Source: Pseudomonadota bacterium
GTDB taxonomy: Bacteria > Pseudomonadota > Alphaproteobacteria > Rhizobiales > Aestuariivirgaceae
Length of the DNA: 64,000 nucleotides
Reading direction: 5' to 3'
Assembly: GCA_963205315.1 (NCBI GenBank)
Contig: CAUJIO010000101.1
Coordinates: 1 to 64,000, forward strand
Shown here in pieces: positions 35,801 through 44,758 of this stretch (positions are counted from its first letter, which is position 1; each line of letters begins with the position of its first letter). The notes beneath the pieces are model-generated. The model did no database searches. It worked only from the letters and a program-made list of their open reading frames with translations, and was not told where the DNA came from. The position numbers and the translations under genes are program-made.

Positions 35801-36052
35801 CGACTTCGACTCGATGATGTCGACGCCTTCCGTTGACGCCACCGCCTGCTGCAGGGGTGTGGTGATGAAACCCTTGATCTGGTCGGCGTTGGCGCCGGGA
35901 TAGACTGTCTGGATCTCGATCTTGGTGTCGGAGACTTCCGGGAACTGGCGGATGGGCAATTGCAGCACGGCCTGCAGGCCGGCCAGCATGATGAGAAGAC
36001 TGACCACGGTCGCAAGGACCGGGCGCTTCACGAAGATATCAGTGAAATGCAT
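32879..36052 (-). CDS. RND-type multidrug efflux permease
   Basis: The 1057-residue protein has the HAE1-RND layout. TM1 follows MHFTDIFVKRPVLATVV, a large periplasmic domain comes next, then TM2-6 with the proton-relay segment ALVLAIGLVVDDAIVVVENIHRH (Asp-Asp in TM4), then a second periplasmic domain and TM7-12. It exports drugs or other amphiphiles across the inner membrane together with the adaptor encoded upstream and an outer-membrane channel. No channel gene is in the window. It is the last gene of a PadR-adaptor-pump unit. Confidence 0.95.
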   Translation of the reverse strand: MHFTDIFVKRPVLATVVSLLIMLAGLQAVLQLPIRQFPEVSDTKIEIQTVYPGANADQIKGFITTPLQQAVASTEGVDIIESKSAQNISTITLKLRLDANADRALADVLSKVNEVKGVLPEDANDPTVKRTTGAGFALMYISFKSEQMSAPQISDYLDRVVKPKLQAISGVAAADILGGSTFAMRVWLNPDKMAALGITPLDVRQALAANNFSTAAGEVKADFTQKNINAQTSLETPEQFASLVVATRGDTVIRLGQIATIDLGPQNYNSTSAFDGLKAVFMGIQTTPDANPLTVIKNVRDAMPEVQRLLPTGLEANIAYDATEFINASIYEVAKTLLEAGAIVIVVIFLFLGNVRSTLIPVVTIPLSLIGVALVLVFFGYSINLLTLLALVLAIGLVVDDAIVVVENIHRHIEEGMKPFDAAIRGAREITGPVIAMTITLATVYVPIGFQSGLTGALFREFAFTLAGAVIVSGVIALTLSPMMTSKMLKPHAELSWFGRVVERTFGGLQRFYRRRLDGAIKQRAVFAWIAVLTIGLSTVLYGAINRELAPAEDQGVLFAFVNAPEHTNLDYLSTYTDNLTETFLALPEKKNLFAINGFPNGHSAFMGLILKPWAERERSDLSVMGELQGKFKAVSGVNIFATAPSAIPVGAGDLPVEFVLTYPGDYTRLADTLEILKSEATKSGLFIFTNADLRFQTPQVELVVDKDRANKLGVTMQEVGATLATLLGGNNVNRFTVQGRSYQVIPQVPRTERSTVEQIMKFKVRATDGSMVPLSSFTTVGQTVQPNGLATFQQLNSAMLQGVPFPGRTVGEALTFLQKKADEIMPQGMAYDYKGESRQFVKEGNTLAITFAVALLLIYLVLAAQFESFRDPFIILIGLPATVFGALFVLWILGQINGMAQNNTSVNIGSGTINIYTQIGLVTLIGLIAKHGILMVEFANKLQETMGLDRNTAIKEAAATRLRPILMTTAAMVIGVVPLLIADGAGAKSRFDIGVVIAAGMTIGTFFTLFITPAIYSYVARDRRHMHDLENESDVLEHEVVATPANDGLALPKAAE

Positions 36053-36063
36053 GGTGCCGGTCC

Positions 36064-37209
36064 TTATTGGATTGTGTTCGAATCCTGGAGCTTCAGCGCG
36101 ATCGAATTGTCGATCACCACCTTGCTGCCCTGGTCAATCTTGTTGTGGCCCGCGGTCACCACCTTGTCGCCGGGTTGCAGACCGGTATCAATGGCAACGC
36201 GTCCATCGCGAACCGCACCCGTTTTCACGAAGCGCCGTTCGATGACGAGCTCTTCGACCTCCTTGCCGTCCTTGTCCTTCGACTTTGCAGTGGCCACGAC
36301 AAAGACATTGTCGCCATAGAGCGAATAGGTGACAGCGGTCTGCGGCACGGTGACGACGTCCAGCGGCGCGCCGGCATCGACCAGCACGTCGGCATACATG
36401 CCCGGTACGAGCTTGCCGTCGGCATTGGCAATTTCAGCACGCACCTTGATGGTCCGGCTCGCGTCAGACATGCGCGCGTCGGTCGTGACGATCTTCCCGG
36501 TGAAGCGTTGGCCGGGATACGAATTGAAGGTCGCGGTGATAGTCTGGCCGGCAGCGATGCGGCCATAGTCCGCTTCGGTCACCGTGAAATCAGCATAGAT
36601 CGGATCGATCTTCTGCATCCAGACCACCTTCTGGCCGGGCGCCAGATAGCTGCCGATGGCAATATCCTTGAGGCCGACCTGGCCATCCCAGGGGGCGTAG
36701 ATAAACTTCTGGGCCACGACGGCGCGCAAGCGGTCAATCGCAGCCTGCAGCGTATCGCGGGTGGTACGCAGCGTGTCTATGTCGGCGCGTGGAGTCAGCC
36801 CTTTCCTGGCCAGTGATTCCTTGCGGGCCAGATCGGATTCGGCATTCACCAGCTGGGCCGTCAGGCTGCGCATGTCGGCCTCTTCCGTGGTGATGTCGAG
36901 CTTGATCAGCAAGGTGCCCTTCTTGACCGTCTGACCGGACTCGAAGTTGATTTCCTTGACGATACCGCCGACCTGCGGGGTGACGTCGATGCCCTCAAAC
37001 GCAGTCAACGTGCCGATACCGGCAATCCGCGGCTGCCAGCTGTCCTTGCGCGCGGGTTCTGCCGAAACGGTCTCGGGCGGCCGCGGGGCGTTCTTCACCG
37101 CGTCGGCGATGATTGCCGGCAGCTGGATATGCGACCAGAAATATATGCCGCCGGCCAAGCCGCCCAGCACAACAGTGGAAAGAAGAATATAAAGTACGCG
37201 CCTGATCAT
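36064..37209 (-). CDS. RND efflux periplasmic adaptor (membrane fusion protein)
   Basis: The 381-residue protein has one N-terminal membrane segment (LYILLSTVVLGGLAGGIYFW) and then the adaptor domains. These are a biotinyl-lipoyl half (GIDVTPQVGGIVKEINFESGQTV split around the hairpin), an alpha-helical hairpin at about residues 110-165, the second lipoyl half (IYAPWDGQVGLKDIAIGSYL), and a beta-barrel and membrane-proximal domain. It links the RND pump to an outer-membrane channel. The pump gene starts 11 bases after its stop. Confidence 0.93.
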   Translation of the reverse strand: MIRRVLYILLSTVVLGGLAGGIYFWSHIQLPAIIADAVKNAPRPPETVSAEPARKDSWQPRIAGIGTLTAFEGIDVTPQVGGIVKEINFESGQTVKKGTLLIKLDITTEEADMRSLTAQLVNAESDLARKESLARKGLTPRADIDTLRTTRDTLQAAIDRLRAVVAQKFIYAPWDGQVGLKDIAIGSYLAPGQKVVWMQKIDPIYADFTVTEADYGRIAAGQTITATFNSYPGQRFTGKIVTTDARMSDASRTIKVRAEIANADGKLVPGMYADVLVDAGAPLDVVTVPQTAVTYSLYGDNVFVVATAKSKDKDGKEVEELVIERRFVKTGAVRDGRVAIDTGLQPGDKVVTAGHNKIDQGSKVVIDNSIALKLQDSNTIQ

Positions 37210-37225
37210 GTCGTTCGTTCCCGGA

Positions 37226-37768
37226 TTATTCTGCTGCCTGCGCCGTGGTCAGGCGCAGTAGCTCGGCTTTCTTTTCATTCAACACATTGACAGCTGCTGT
37301 CAGCACTGCCTCGCCATAATCCGCGACGAAACGGGCCCCCTTGTGAGGCTGTTCCGAACAAATGCATCCAGCAATACGCGCCAGATCCCCGTTCAGGTCA
37401 TTCAACTGCTTGTCGACCGCCGCCAGCATCATTTGCGGCGTGAGATATTCCTGGAGCAGCATCTGAAACAGGAATTCCGACTTGTACTTGTCGCGGGCCG
37501 GAAGAACGGCAATCGACGCCGCCAAGGCCGCCCGCCCTTTCGCGGTAATCGCATAGACTTTCTTGTCGGGCTTGCCGGTCTGCTCCTCGGCGCGCACGGT
37601 CAGCAGGCCCTCGCCCGCCAACTGCGTCAGCGCTGGATAGATGGAGCCGAAGGACGCATCGATGAAGTGGCTGAACATGCCCTCCTCGATATCCTTCTTG
37701 ATTTCATAGCCCGATGCTTCCCCTGCCGTTAGGACACCCAGGCAGAGGGTTCTGACGTTCATACTCAT
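37226..37768 (-). CDS. PadR-family regulator of the RND pump operon
   Basis: The 180-residue protein has the PadR winged helix (LCLGVLTAGEASGYEIKKDIEEG, SIYPALTQLAGEGLL, GKPDKKVYAITAKG) and a C-terminal helical dimerisation region. PadR proteins repress efflux or phenolic-acid genes and release DNA on binding a ligand. It is the first gene of the unit with the adaptor and pump, so autoregulated repression is likely. Starts at 37768 and 37762 are both possible. Confidence 0.9.
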   Translation of the reverse strand: MSMNVRTLCLGVLTAGEASGYEIKKDIEEGMFSHFIDASFGSIYPALTQLAGEGLLTVRAEEQTGKPDKKVYAITAKGRAALAASIAVLPARDKYKSEFLFQMLLQEYLTPQMMLAAVDKQLNDLNGDLARIAGCICSEQPHKGARFVADYGEAVLTAAVNVLNEKKAELLRLTTAQAAE

Positions 37769-37771
37769 GCT

Positions 37772-37817
37772 GATCCGATATATGCCGAGTCGATAGATGG
37801 CGGACCGATATATATCG
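37772..37817. promoter_or_regulatory. Candidate PadR operator with CGATATATATCG palindrome
   Basis: The gap before padR holds a perfect 12-base palindrome CGATATATATCG at 37806-37817 and a related CGATATAT half at 37776-37783, about 30 bases apart. AT-rich palindromes stand out in this GC-rich DNA. They are good candidates for binding sites of the adjacent PadR-family protein, and could also affect the divergent liv operon. Confidence 0.55.
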
Positions 37818-37956
37818 AACCGTTATAGGGTTCAAGTGCAATGACGCTGCACTGCGGGATAACGGCGCTGCCGTGCTTGTCTTCGATATTTGAATTGCCT
37901 ATGAGTGGTTTAACGGCAGCCGAAACGTGCGCCAAACGGGAAACACAGGGGGGCTC

Positions 37957-38892
37957 ATGGAGTATTTTCTCCAGCAGCTGATTAACGGCATTACCTTGGG
38001 GTCGATCTACGGCCTCATCGCCATCGGCTATACGATGGTCTATGGCATCATCGGCATGATCAACTTCGCCCATGGCGATGTGTTTATGGTCGGATCAGTT
38101 GCGGCCTTTCTGGTCGTACTCGGCATGGGGCTGACGGGCGGCAGCGGTTTACTGCTGATTCTCTTCTCGCTCATCATCGTGGCGGTGATCGCCATGGTGG
38201 TCGCCTCCGCCTATAACTGGACGATCGAGAGGCTGGCCTACAAGCCGTTGCGAGGTTCGTTCCGGCTGGCACCCCTGATCTCCGCCATCGGCATGTCAAT
38301 CGTGCTGCAGGAATTCGTGCGCGTCAGCCAGGAAGGCCGGCCTAAGCCAGTCCAGCCCATCGTGACCGGCGGTTATGAGCTGATGACCCGTGTGACAGAA
38401 GCCGGCGAGTTCATCGTCCGCCTGACCAACATGCAGATCTTCATCATCGTCTCGACGTTGATCATCATGGCGGTGTTCACGGCCCTCATACAGAAGACCT
38501 CGCTCGGCCGCGCCCAGCGTGCCTGCGAGCAGGACATGAAGATGGCCTCGCTGCTCGGCATCGACGTCGACCGCACCATCTCGCTCACCTTCATCATGGG
38601 GGCGGCGCTGGCGGCCTTCGCCGGCCTGATGTTCTTCCTCTATTACGGCGTCACCGATTTCTTCGTCGGCTTCCTCGCCGGCATCAAGGCTTTCACAGCG
38701 GCGGTCCTGGGCGGCATCGGCTCGCTGCCGGGCGCAATGTTGGGCGGCCTCATCATCGGCCTTATCGAAACCATGTGGTCCGCCTATTTCACCGTCGAGT
38801 ACAAGGACGTCGCCGCCTTCACGGTGCTGGTGGTGGTGCTGATCTTCCTGCCGCAGGGCCTGCTCGGCAAGCCGGAAGTGGAAAAGGTCTGA
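37957..38892 (+). CDS. livH: Branched-chain amino-acid-type ABC transporter permease (LivH)
   Basis: The 311-residue membrane protein has about eight hydrophobic segments and the LivH signatures [21 protein letters not shown] and [12 protein letters not shown] near the start, and [20 protein letters not shown] near the end. It forms the membrane channel with LivM and is driven by LivG and LivF. The ATG at 37957 follows a run of six G. It is the first gene of the liv cluster, divergent from padR. Confidence 0.94.
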   Translation: MEYFLQQLINGITLGSIYGLIAIGYTMVYGIIGMINFAHGDVFMVGSVAAFLVVLGMGLTGGSGLLLILFSLIIVAVIAMVVASAYNWTIERLAYKPLRGSFRLAPLISAIGMSIVLQEFVRVSQEGRPKPVQPIVTGGYELMTRVTEAGEFIVRLTNMQIFIIVSTLIIMAVFTALIQKTSLGRAQRACEQDMKMASLLGIDVDRTISLTFIMGAALAAFAGLMFFLYYGVTDFFVGFLAGIKAFTAAVLGGIGSLPGAMLGGLIIGLIETMWSAYFTVEYKDVAAFTVLVVVLIFLPQGLLGKPEVEKV

Positions 38893-38894
38893 TC

Positions 38895-40283
38895 ATGACG
38901 GCACAAGACGTATCCACATTGAAAGCCAAGCCGATCGACTTCGGCGCGGTGGCCAAGGATCTTCTCGGCACCGCAGTCGTGGCGATGCTCATCCTCGTTC
39001 CCATCATTTCGCACAAATCGGTCATCACCCAATATTCGCTGGTGCTGGAAACGCGCTGGCCGACCATTGCCATTATCATGGCGGTGCTGCTGTCGGTGCG
39101 GCTGGCGATGCACCTGTTTGTGTGGAATCGCGCGCCGAAGCCCGTCGCCGCCCGGAGCGCTGGTGCGACCAAGGTCACCTGGACCGATACCGTCGCGCCT
39201 TACGTTCTGCCGGTCATGATCGTGCTTGCGATCCTGCTGCCGATCCTGGCTGGCGGCGAACGTCGGCCAATCGACCTCGGCATCTATATTCTGACCTACA
39301 TCATGCTGGCATGGGGCCTGAACGTGGTCGTTGGCCTCGCAGGGCTGCTCGACCTCGGCTATGTCGCCTTCTACGCGGTCGGCGCCTATGCCTATGCCCT
39401 GCTCTCGACGGTTTATTTCCCCTACTGGTTCGGCGACGGCATCGTGCCGTGGGCGTTCTACATCACACTGCCGCTGGCCGGCTTGCTGGCAGCGCTGTGG
39501 GGCGTCATCCTCGGTTTTCCGGTGTTGCGCCTGCGCGGCGACTACCTCGCCATTGTCACGCTGGCGTTCGGTGAAATCATCCGGCTGGTCCTCATCAACT
39601 GGTTCGACTTCACCAATGGACCGCAAGGCATCACGGTGCCGAAGGCGACGTTCTTCGGACTGCCGTTCACGGCGGGCGAAGGTGGCTTTGCCGCTTTCTT
39701 CGGCATCGAGCACAACCGCATTTATTACTACATCTTCCTCTACTATGTGATTCTCGCACTGGCGCTGCTGACCTACTACGTCACCAACCGGCTGCGCCGC
39801 TTGCCCATCGGCCGGGCTTGGGAGGCGCTGCGCGAGGACGAGATCGCCTGCCGGTCTCTCGGCATCAACACCACCAATACCAAGCTGACGGCTTTTGCGA
39901 TCGGCGCCATGTTCGGCGGCTTCGCCGGATCGTTCTTCGCTGCCCGCCAGGGCTTCGTGTCGCCGGAAAGCTTCGTGTTCATCGAGTCGGCGATCATTCT
40001 CGCAATTGTCGTCCTTGGCGGACTGGGCTCGCAGCTCGGCATCGTCTTCGCAGCGATCGCCATCATGGGCGCGTTCGAACTGTTCCGTGAACTGAACTTC
40101 CTCGAGGCCGTGTTGCCTGCGGGCACGGATCCGGTGCACTTCCGCATGCTGGCCGTCGGCCTCGCCATGGTGCTGATGATGCGATTCAGGCCCAGAGGCT
40201 TTGTCACACGCAGGCAGCCAACCGTGTTCCTGAAGGAACGCAAGGCTGTTTCGGGCGATCTGGTGAAGGAAGGACACGGCTGA
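38895..40283 (+). CDS. livM: Branched-chain amino-acid-type ABC transporter permease (LivM)
   Basis: The 462-residue protein is longer than the simplest LivM proteins because of an N-terminal extension with two or three extra membrane segments (residues 20-75) before the core [38 protein letters not shown] region. LivM signatures are [20 protein letters not shown], the coupling segment [20 protein letters not shown], and [13 protein letters not shown]. Extended LivM of this kind is common in proteobacteria. Its stop overlaps the start of livG. Confidence 0.94.
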   Translation: MTAQDVSTLKAKPIDFGAVAKDLLGTAVVAMLILVPIISHKSVITQYSLVLETRWPTIAIIMAVLLSVRLAMHLFVWNRAPKPVAARSAGATKVTWTDTVAPYVLPVMIVLAILLPILAGGERRPIDLGIYILTYIMLAWGLNVVVGLAGLLDLGYVAFYAVGAYAYALLSTVYFPYWFGDGIVPWAFYITLPLAGLLAALWGVILGFPVLRLRGDYLAIVTLAFGEIIRLVLINWFDFTNGPQGITVPKATFFGLPFTAGEGGFAAFFGIEHNRIYYYIFLYYVILALALLTYYVTNRLRRLPIGRAWEALREDEIACRSLGINTTNTKLTAFAIGAMFGGFAGSFFAARQGFVSPESFVFIESAIILAIVVLGGLGSQLGIVFAAIAIMGAFELFRELNFLEAVLPAGTDPVHFRMLAVGLAMVLMMRFRPRGFVTRRQPTVFLKERKAVSGDLVKEGHG

Positions 40284-41149
40284 TGGCATCTCCGGACAAG
40301 AACGCGGTGCTCTCGGTCGAGCACCTGACGATGCGGTTTGGCGGACTGACCGCCATCTCGGATCTGAGCTTTGATGCCTACCCTGGCGAGATCACCGCGC
40401 TCATCGGCCCCAATGGCGCCGGCAAGACGACGGTCTTCAACTGCATCACTGGTTTCTACAAACCCACCGAAGGACGGATCGCGTTCAAACATCCGGACGG
40501 CAAAGAATTCCTGCTCGAGCGGATGGACGATTTCAAGATCGCGCAGAATGCCAAGGTTGCGCGCACCTTCCAGAACATCCGCCTGTTTTCCGGCATGACG
40601 GTTCTGGAAAACCTGATGGTGGCCCAGCACAACAAGCTGATGCTGGCGTCAGGCTATACAGTGGGCGGCATCCTGGGTCTTGGCGGTTTCCGTCGGGCCG
40701 AGAAAGCGGCCATCGAATTGGCCAAGTCGTGGCTCGAAAAAGTTCGCCTGATCGATCGGGCAGACGATCCCGCCGGCGACTTGCCCTACGGTGACCAGCG
40801 CCGTCTCGAAATTGCCCGCGCCATGTGCACCGGTCCGAGCCTGCTGTGCCTCGACGAACCGGCCGCTGGCCTGAACCCGCGCGAGTCGGAGGAACTGAAC
40901 AAGCTGCTGAAGGCCATCCGCACCGAGAATGACGTCGCCATCCTGCTGATCGAACATGACATGAGCGTCGTCATGGGAATTTCCGACCACATCGTTGTGC
41001 TCGACTATGGCCAGAAGATTTCAGACGGTGACCCGGCAAGCGTAAAGTCCGACCCGGCTGTGATCCGCGCCTATCTGGGCGTGGAGGATGAAGAGGAGGA
41101 TGCCATCGCGGCAAAGGCGATCGCGGAAGCTCTGGGAGATCAGTCATGA
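40283..41149 (+). CDS. livG: Branched-chain amino-acid-type ABC transporter ATPase (LivG)
   Basis: The 288-residue ATPase has the Walker A motif GPNGAGKTT, the typical LivG insertion after the Q-loop (ARTFQNIRLFSGMTVLENLMVAQH), a signature motif that reads LPYGDQRRLEIARA, and Walker B LLCLDEPAAGLNP. The C-terminal acidic tail (EDEEEDAIAAKAI) is an extension. It overlaps livF by four bases, showing coupled translation. Confidence 0.95.
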   Translation: MASPDKNAVLSVEHLTMRFGGLTAISDLSFDAYPGEITALIGPNGAGKTTVFNCITGFYKPTEGRIAFKHPDGKEFLLERMDDFKIAQNAKVARTFQNIRLFSGMTVLENLMVAQHNKLMLASGYTVGGILGLGGFRRAEKAAIELAKSWLEKVRLIDRADDPAGDLPYGDQRRLEIARAMCTGPSLLCLDEPAAGLNPRESEELNKLLKAIRTENDVAILLIEHDMSVVMGISDHIVVLDYGQKISDGDPASVKSDPAVIRAYLGVEDEEEDAIAAKAIAEALGDQS

Positions 41150-41868
41150 GCCAGCCGCTTCTCGCCGTTCGCGGCGTCCAGACTTTCTACGGCAAGATCC
41201 AGGCGCTGAAGGGCATCGACATGGACGTCAACCAGGGTGAGATCGTCACCCTGATCGGCTCCAACGGTGCCGGGAAATCAACTCTGATGATGACCGTCTG
41301 CGGCACACCGCGGGCGCGCACAGGCACAATTTCGTTCAACGGCATCGATATCACGCAGGCACCGGTGCACAAGATTGCCCGCATGGGCATTTCGCAAAGC
41401 CCCGAGGGCCGCCGCATCTTCCCGCGCATGACGGTGCTGGAAAACCTGCAGATGGGTGCCACCGTCAGCGATCCGAAATATTTCGCAGAGGATCTCGACC
41501 GCGCCTTCCGCATGTTCCCGATTCTGCAGAAGCGCCAGGACCAGCGTGGCGGCACGCTTTCGGGCGGCGAACAGCAGATGCTGGCCATCGCCCGGGCGCT
41601 TATGTCGCGGCCCAAGCTGCTGTTGCTGGATGAACCGTCGCTCGGCCTCGCGCCGTTGATCGTCAAACAGATCTTCTCGGCCATCAAGGAACTGAACGCC
41701 AAGGAGGGACTATCCGTCTTCCTCGTCGAGCAGAACGCCTTCCACGCGCTGAAGCTTGCGCATCGCGGCTATGTGATGGTGAACGGCCGCATCACAATGT
41801 CAGGTACAGGCAAGGAATTGCTGTCGCGGCCGGAAGTGCGCGCCGCCTATCTGGAAGGGGGCCACTGA
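41146..41868 (+). CDS. livF: Branched-chain amino-acid-type ABC transporter ATPase (LivF)
   Basis: The 240-residue ATPase has Walker A GSNGAGKST, SQSPEGRRIFPRMTVLENL, the ABC signature LSGGEQQMLAIARAL, and Walker B LLLLDEPSLGLAP, with the switch His region in FLVEQNAFHALKLAHRGYV. It pairs with LivG to power the importer. The next small membrane-protein gene starts two bases after its stop. Confidence 0.95.
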   Translation: MSQPLLAVRGVQTFYGKIQALKGIDMDVNQGEIVTLIGSNGAGKSTLMMTVCGTPRARTGTISFNGIDITQAPVHKIARMGISQSPEGRRIFPRMTVLENLQMGATVSDPKYFAEDLDRAFRMFPILQKRQDQRGGTLSGGEQQMLAIARALMSRPKLLLLDEPSLGLAPLIVKQIFSAIKELNAKEGLSVFLVEQNAFHALKLAHRGYVMVNGRITMSGTGKELLSRPEVRAAYLEGGH

Positions 41869-41870
41869 TC

Positions 41871-42215
41871 ATGTCGCTTTTCATCGAGGACGGACATCAC
41901 TGGGTATTCTTGGTCCTGACCGTGATCATGGGCGGCGGGGCCGCCTTCATGGCGGGCCGTGGCATGGCAAAGAAATGGCGGCCAATCTGGATGCCGATCA
42001 TTGCAATGGTTCCGCTGACGCTGGGCCTGCGCTTCCTGCATTTCGCGCTCTTCCAGGGGCAGCTTACGTCACTGCACTACCTGCTCACCGACGGCATCGT
42101 GCTTCTGGCTTTCTGCATTCTGGGTTACCGCGGCACGCTGGCCTCCAAGATGGCGAACCAGTACCCGTGGCTTTATCAGAAATCCGGCCCCCTAAGCTGG
42201 CGGGCCAAGAGCTGA
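41871..42215 (+). CDS. Small membrane protein accompanying liv genes (DUF6867-like)
   Basis: The 114-residue protein has three hydrophobic segments (WVFLVLTVIMGGGAAFMAGR, IWMPIIAMVPLTLGLRFLHF and LLTDGIVLLAFCILGYRG) and a conserved-looking end MANQYPWLYQKSGPLSWR. Proteins of this type sit directly after livF in many Hyphomicrobiales clusters and are assigned to DUF6867; the function is unknown. Its placement suggests an accessory role for the transporter. Confidence 0.75.
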   Translation: MSLFIEDGHHWVFLVLTVIMGGGAAFMAGRGMAKKWRPIWMPIIAMVPLTLGLRFLHFALFQGQLTSLHYLLTDGIVLLAFCILGYRGTLASKMANQYPWLYQKSGPLSWRAKS

Positions 42216-42221
42216 CAACAG

Positions 42222-42242
42222 CCGCCACGTAAAGTGGTTTTT
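42222..42242 (+). terminator. Weak terminator candidate after the liv core genes
   Basis: A short stem CCAC-GTAAA-GTGG is followed by six T residues just after the DUF6867-like gene. The stem is only four base pairs, so it may at best reduce read-through into the binding-protein genes. Confidence 0.3.
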
Positions 42243-42334
42243 TCCTTCCCAAGCTCGAGACTTTCGGCAAATATCCTGCTCAAGGGCCGGCACCCCTGAC
42301 AATCCGTGCCACACAATACAAAGGGAGACGTACT

Positions 42335-43450
42335 ATGAAGTCATTCGTTCTTTCGGGCATCGCGCTAGGCTTTGCCGCAGCGCTCAGCGCATCGACGGCG
42401 CTCGCTGATATTACCGTCGGCATGGCTGGCCCGTTGACAGGCCAGCTCGCGGCCTACGGAGAACAGCTGAGGCAGGGTGCTGTCAAGGCGGTTGCCGACA
42501 TCAATGCCGCCGGCGGCATCAATGGCGAAAAGCTGGTGCTGGAAATGGGCGACGACGCCTGCGATCCGAAGCAGGCTGTGAACGTCGCCAACCAGTTGGC
42601 CTCGAAGGGCGTGAAGTTCGTGGCCGGCCACTTCTGCTCGGGTTCCTCGATCCCCGCCTCCAAGGTCTATGAGGAAGAAGGCGTCCTGCAGATTACGCCG
42701 TCTTCGACCAATCCCAAGTTCACGGAAGAAGGCGGCTGGAACGTTGCCCGCGTTTGCGGCCGCGACGACGCACAGGGCAAGGTTGCCGGTGCATTCCTTG
42801 CCAAGAGCTACGCCGGCAAGAAAGTCGCCATCGTCGACGACAAGTCTGCATACGGCAAGGGCGTTGCGGATGAGACGCGCAAGGCGATGAATGCCGCGGG
42901 CCTGACCGAAGTGCTCAACGAGTCGATCAATGCCGGCGAAAAGGATTACTCGGCTCTCGTCTCGAAGCTCAAGGACGCCGGCGTCGAAGCGATCTATTTC
43001 GGCGGCTATCATCCGGAAGCTGGCCTGATCCTCAAGCAGATGGTCGATCAGGGGCTCAATGCGCGCATGGTATCTGAAGACGCCATGAATGCGGCCGAAC
43101 TCTGGACCATTGCCGGCAAGGCCGCCGAGAACCTGATCTTCACGTTCGCCCCCGAGCCCCGCAACTTCGAGACGGCCAAGAAGGTCGTCGATGAGTTCAA
43201 GGCCAGCGGCTACGATCCGGAAGGCTATACGCTTTACGCCTACGCGGCCTTCCAGATGTACAAGCAGGCTGCCGAAGCCACAAAGTCGACCGACAGCCAG
43301 AAGATCTCAGAGTGGCTGCGCGCGGGCAACAAGACGTCGACAGTGCTGGGTGACATCACGCTCGACAAGAAGGGCGACCTCGTTGACCCGGTCTATGTCT
43401 GGTACACCTTCAAGGATGGAAAGTATTTCGAGGATCCCTCGATCAAGTAA
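42335..43450 (+). CDS. Branched-chain amino-acid-type ABC substrate-binding protein, copy 1
   Basis: The 371-residue periplasmic protein has a signal peptide ending near STALA and the Peripla_BP_6 fold. Family features are ITVGMAGPLTGQLAAYGEQL, NAAGGINGEKLVLEMGDDACDPKQAVNVANQL, HFCSGSSIPASKVYEEEG and YFGGYHPEAGLILKQM. It would deliver a branched-chain or other amino acid to LivHMGF. A GGGAG ribosome site precedes the ATG. It is closely related along its entire length to the next gene, evidence of a tandem duplication. Confidence 0.94.
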   Translation: MKSFVLSGIALGFAAALSASTALADITVGMAGPLTGQLAAYGEQLRQGAVKAVADINAAGGINGEKLVLEMGDDACDPKQAVNVANQLASKGVKFVAGHFCSGSSIPASKVYEEEGVLQITPSSTNPKFTEEGGWNVARVCGRDDAQGKVAGAFLAKSYAGKKVAIVDDKSAYGKGVADETRKAMNAAGLTEVLNESINAGEKDYSALVSKLKDAGVEAIYFGGYHPEAGLILKQMVDQGLNARMVSEDAMNAAELWTIAGKAAENLIFTFAPEPRNFETAKKVVDEFKASGYDPEGYTLYAYAAFQMYKQAAEATKSTDSQKISEWLRAGNKTSTVLGDITLDKKGDLVDPVYVWYTFKDGKYFEDPSIK

Positions 43451-43469
43451 GCGGCGAACCAACAACCAC

Positions 43470-43498
43470 GTTATGCCTGCCCGGTGGGCAGGCATAAC
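43470..43498 (+). other. Strong intergenic hairpin between binding-protein copies 1 and 2
   Basis: A perfect 13-bp stem, GTTATGCCTGCCC and its complement around a GGT loop, lies 20 bases after the stop of copy 1. It is not followed by T residues. It may protect the upstream mRNA from 3' exonucleases, raising expression of the binding protein, or act as a partial terminator. Confidence 0.75.
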
Positions 43499-43543
43499 AC
43501 CAAACAAAAACAAAAAACTGAACTCAGGGATGAAACTTACACT

Positions 43544-44659
43544 ATGAAAAAACTTTTGATGTCAGGCATCGGGCTGGGCTTTGCCGCGATGTTGAGTTCG
43601 ACGACGGCGCTGGCCGATATCACCGTGGCCACCGTTGGGCCGGTGACTGGCCAGCTCGCAGCACTGGGCGAACAATATTCGCAAGGCGCGAAGAAAGCCG
43701 TGGCCGATATCAATGCCGCCGGCGGCATCAATGGCGAGAAGCTGGTGCTGGAAATCGGCGACGACGCTTGCGATCCGAAGCAGGCCGTGAACGTCGCCAA
43801 CCAAATGGCTTCGAAGGGCGTCAAGTTCGTCGCCGGCCATCTGTGCTCGGGCTCATCGATTCCTGCATCCAAGGTCTATGAGGAAGAAGGCATCCTCATG
43901 ATTACGCCTGCCTCGACCAACCCGAAGTTTACCGAAGAAGGTGGCTGGAACGTCGCCCGCGTGTGCGGCCGTGACGATGCGCAGGGCAAGGTTGCCGGTG
44001 CATTCCTGGCCAAGAACTTTGCCGGCAAGAAGGTCGCCATCGTCGACGACAAGTCGGCTTACGGCAAAGGCCTGGCCGATGAAACCCGCAAGTCGATGAA
44101 TGCAGCCGGCCTCACTGAAGTGGTGAGCGAGTCCATCAATGCCGGCGAGAAGGACTATTCGGCGCTGGTCTCCAAGCTCAAGGATGCCGGTGTCGAGGCA
44201 GTCTATTTCGGCGGCTATCACCCGGAAGCAGGCCTTGTCCTGAAGCAGATGGGCGAACAGGGCCTCAATGCCAAGATGCTCTCGGGCGACTCGATGAACT
44301 CGGCCGAGCTCTGGACCATTGCCGGCAAGGCATCCGAAAACCTCATCTTCACCTTCGCACCCGAGCCCCGGAACATTGCGGACGCCAAGGCGATCGTCGA
44401 CGAGTTCAAGGCCAGCGGATACGATCCGGAAGGCTATACGCTCTACACCTACGCCGCCTTCCAGATGTACAAGCAAGCTGCGGAAGCAACCAAGTCGACC
44501 GATAACAAGAAGATCGCCGAATGGCTCCGTGGCGGCAACACCACAAAGACCGTGCTGGGCGACATCACCCTTGATGCCAAGGGAGACCTGACCAACGCCA
44601 CCTATGTCTGGTACACGTTCAAGGACGGCAAGTACTTCGAAGATCCTTCGATCAAGTAA
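43544..44659 (+). CDS. Branched-chain amino-acid-type ABC substrate-binding protein, copy 2
   Basis: The 371-residue protein has the same length as copy 1 and aligns with it from end to end without visible gaps. It has a signal peptide (MKKLLMSGIGLGFAAMLSS), ITVATVGPVTGQLAALGEQY, ICDDACD-type DDACDPKQAVNVANQM and HLCSGSSIPASKVYEEEG. Differences cluster in parts that may line the ligand pocket (for example SEDAMNAAE versus SGDSMNSAE), so the two may prefer different ligands. A rho-independent terminator follows. Confidence 0.94.
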   Translation: MKKLLMSGIGLGFAAMLSSTTALADITVATVGPVTGQLAALGEQYSQGAKKAVADINAAGGINGEKLVLEIGDDACDPKQAVNVANQMASKGVKFVAGHLCSGSSIPASKVYEEEGILMITPASTNPKFTEEGGWNVARVCGRDDAQGKVAGAFLAKNFAGKKVAIVDDKSAYGKGLADETRKSMNAAGLTEVVSESINAGEKDYSALVSKLKDAGVEAVYFGGYHPEAGLVLKQMGEQGLNAKMLSGDSMNSAELWTIAGKASENLIFTFAPEPRNIADAKAIVDEFKASGYDPEGYTLYTYAAFQMYKQAAEATKSTDNKKIAEWLRGGNTTKTVLGDITLDAKGDLTNATYVWYTFKDGKYFEDPSIK

Positions 44660-44678
44660 TTCCGGCCAATTCAACATG

Positions 44679-44712
44679 AGACCCGCGCATTCCGGTGCGC
44701 GGGTCTTTTGTT
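44679..44712 (+). terminator. Rho-independent terminator after binding-protein copy 2
   Basis: A 10-to-11-bp stem GACCCGCGCA / TGCGCGGGTC (44680-44689 and 44696-44705) with a TTCCGG loop is followed by TTTTGTT. This should end the transcript of the duplicated binding-protein genes. Confidence 0.88.
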
Positions 44713-44758
44713 GCGCGACGCACACGAAAACCCGATACTGGCGGCACGCTGGAATCCC

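Noticed and set aside
38784-40289. A 501-codon open frame on the minus strand
   Set aside because: It lies opposite livM and is unusually rich in Gln, Asp, His and Arg, as expected for the antisense of a membrane-protein gene.
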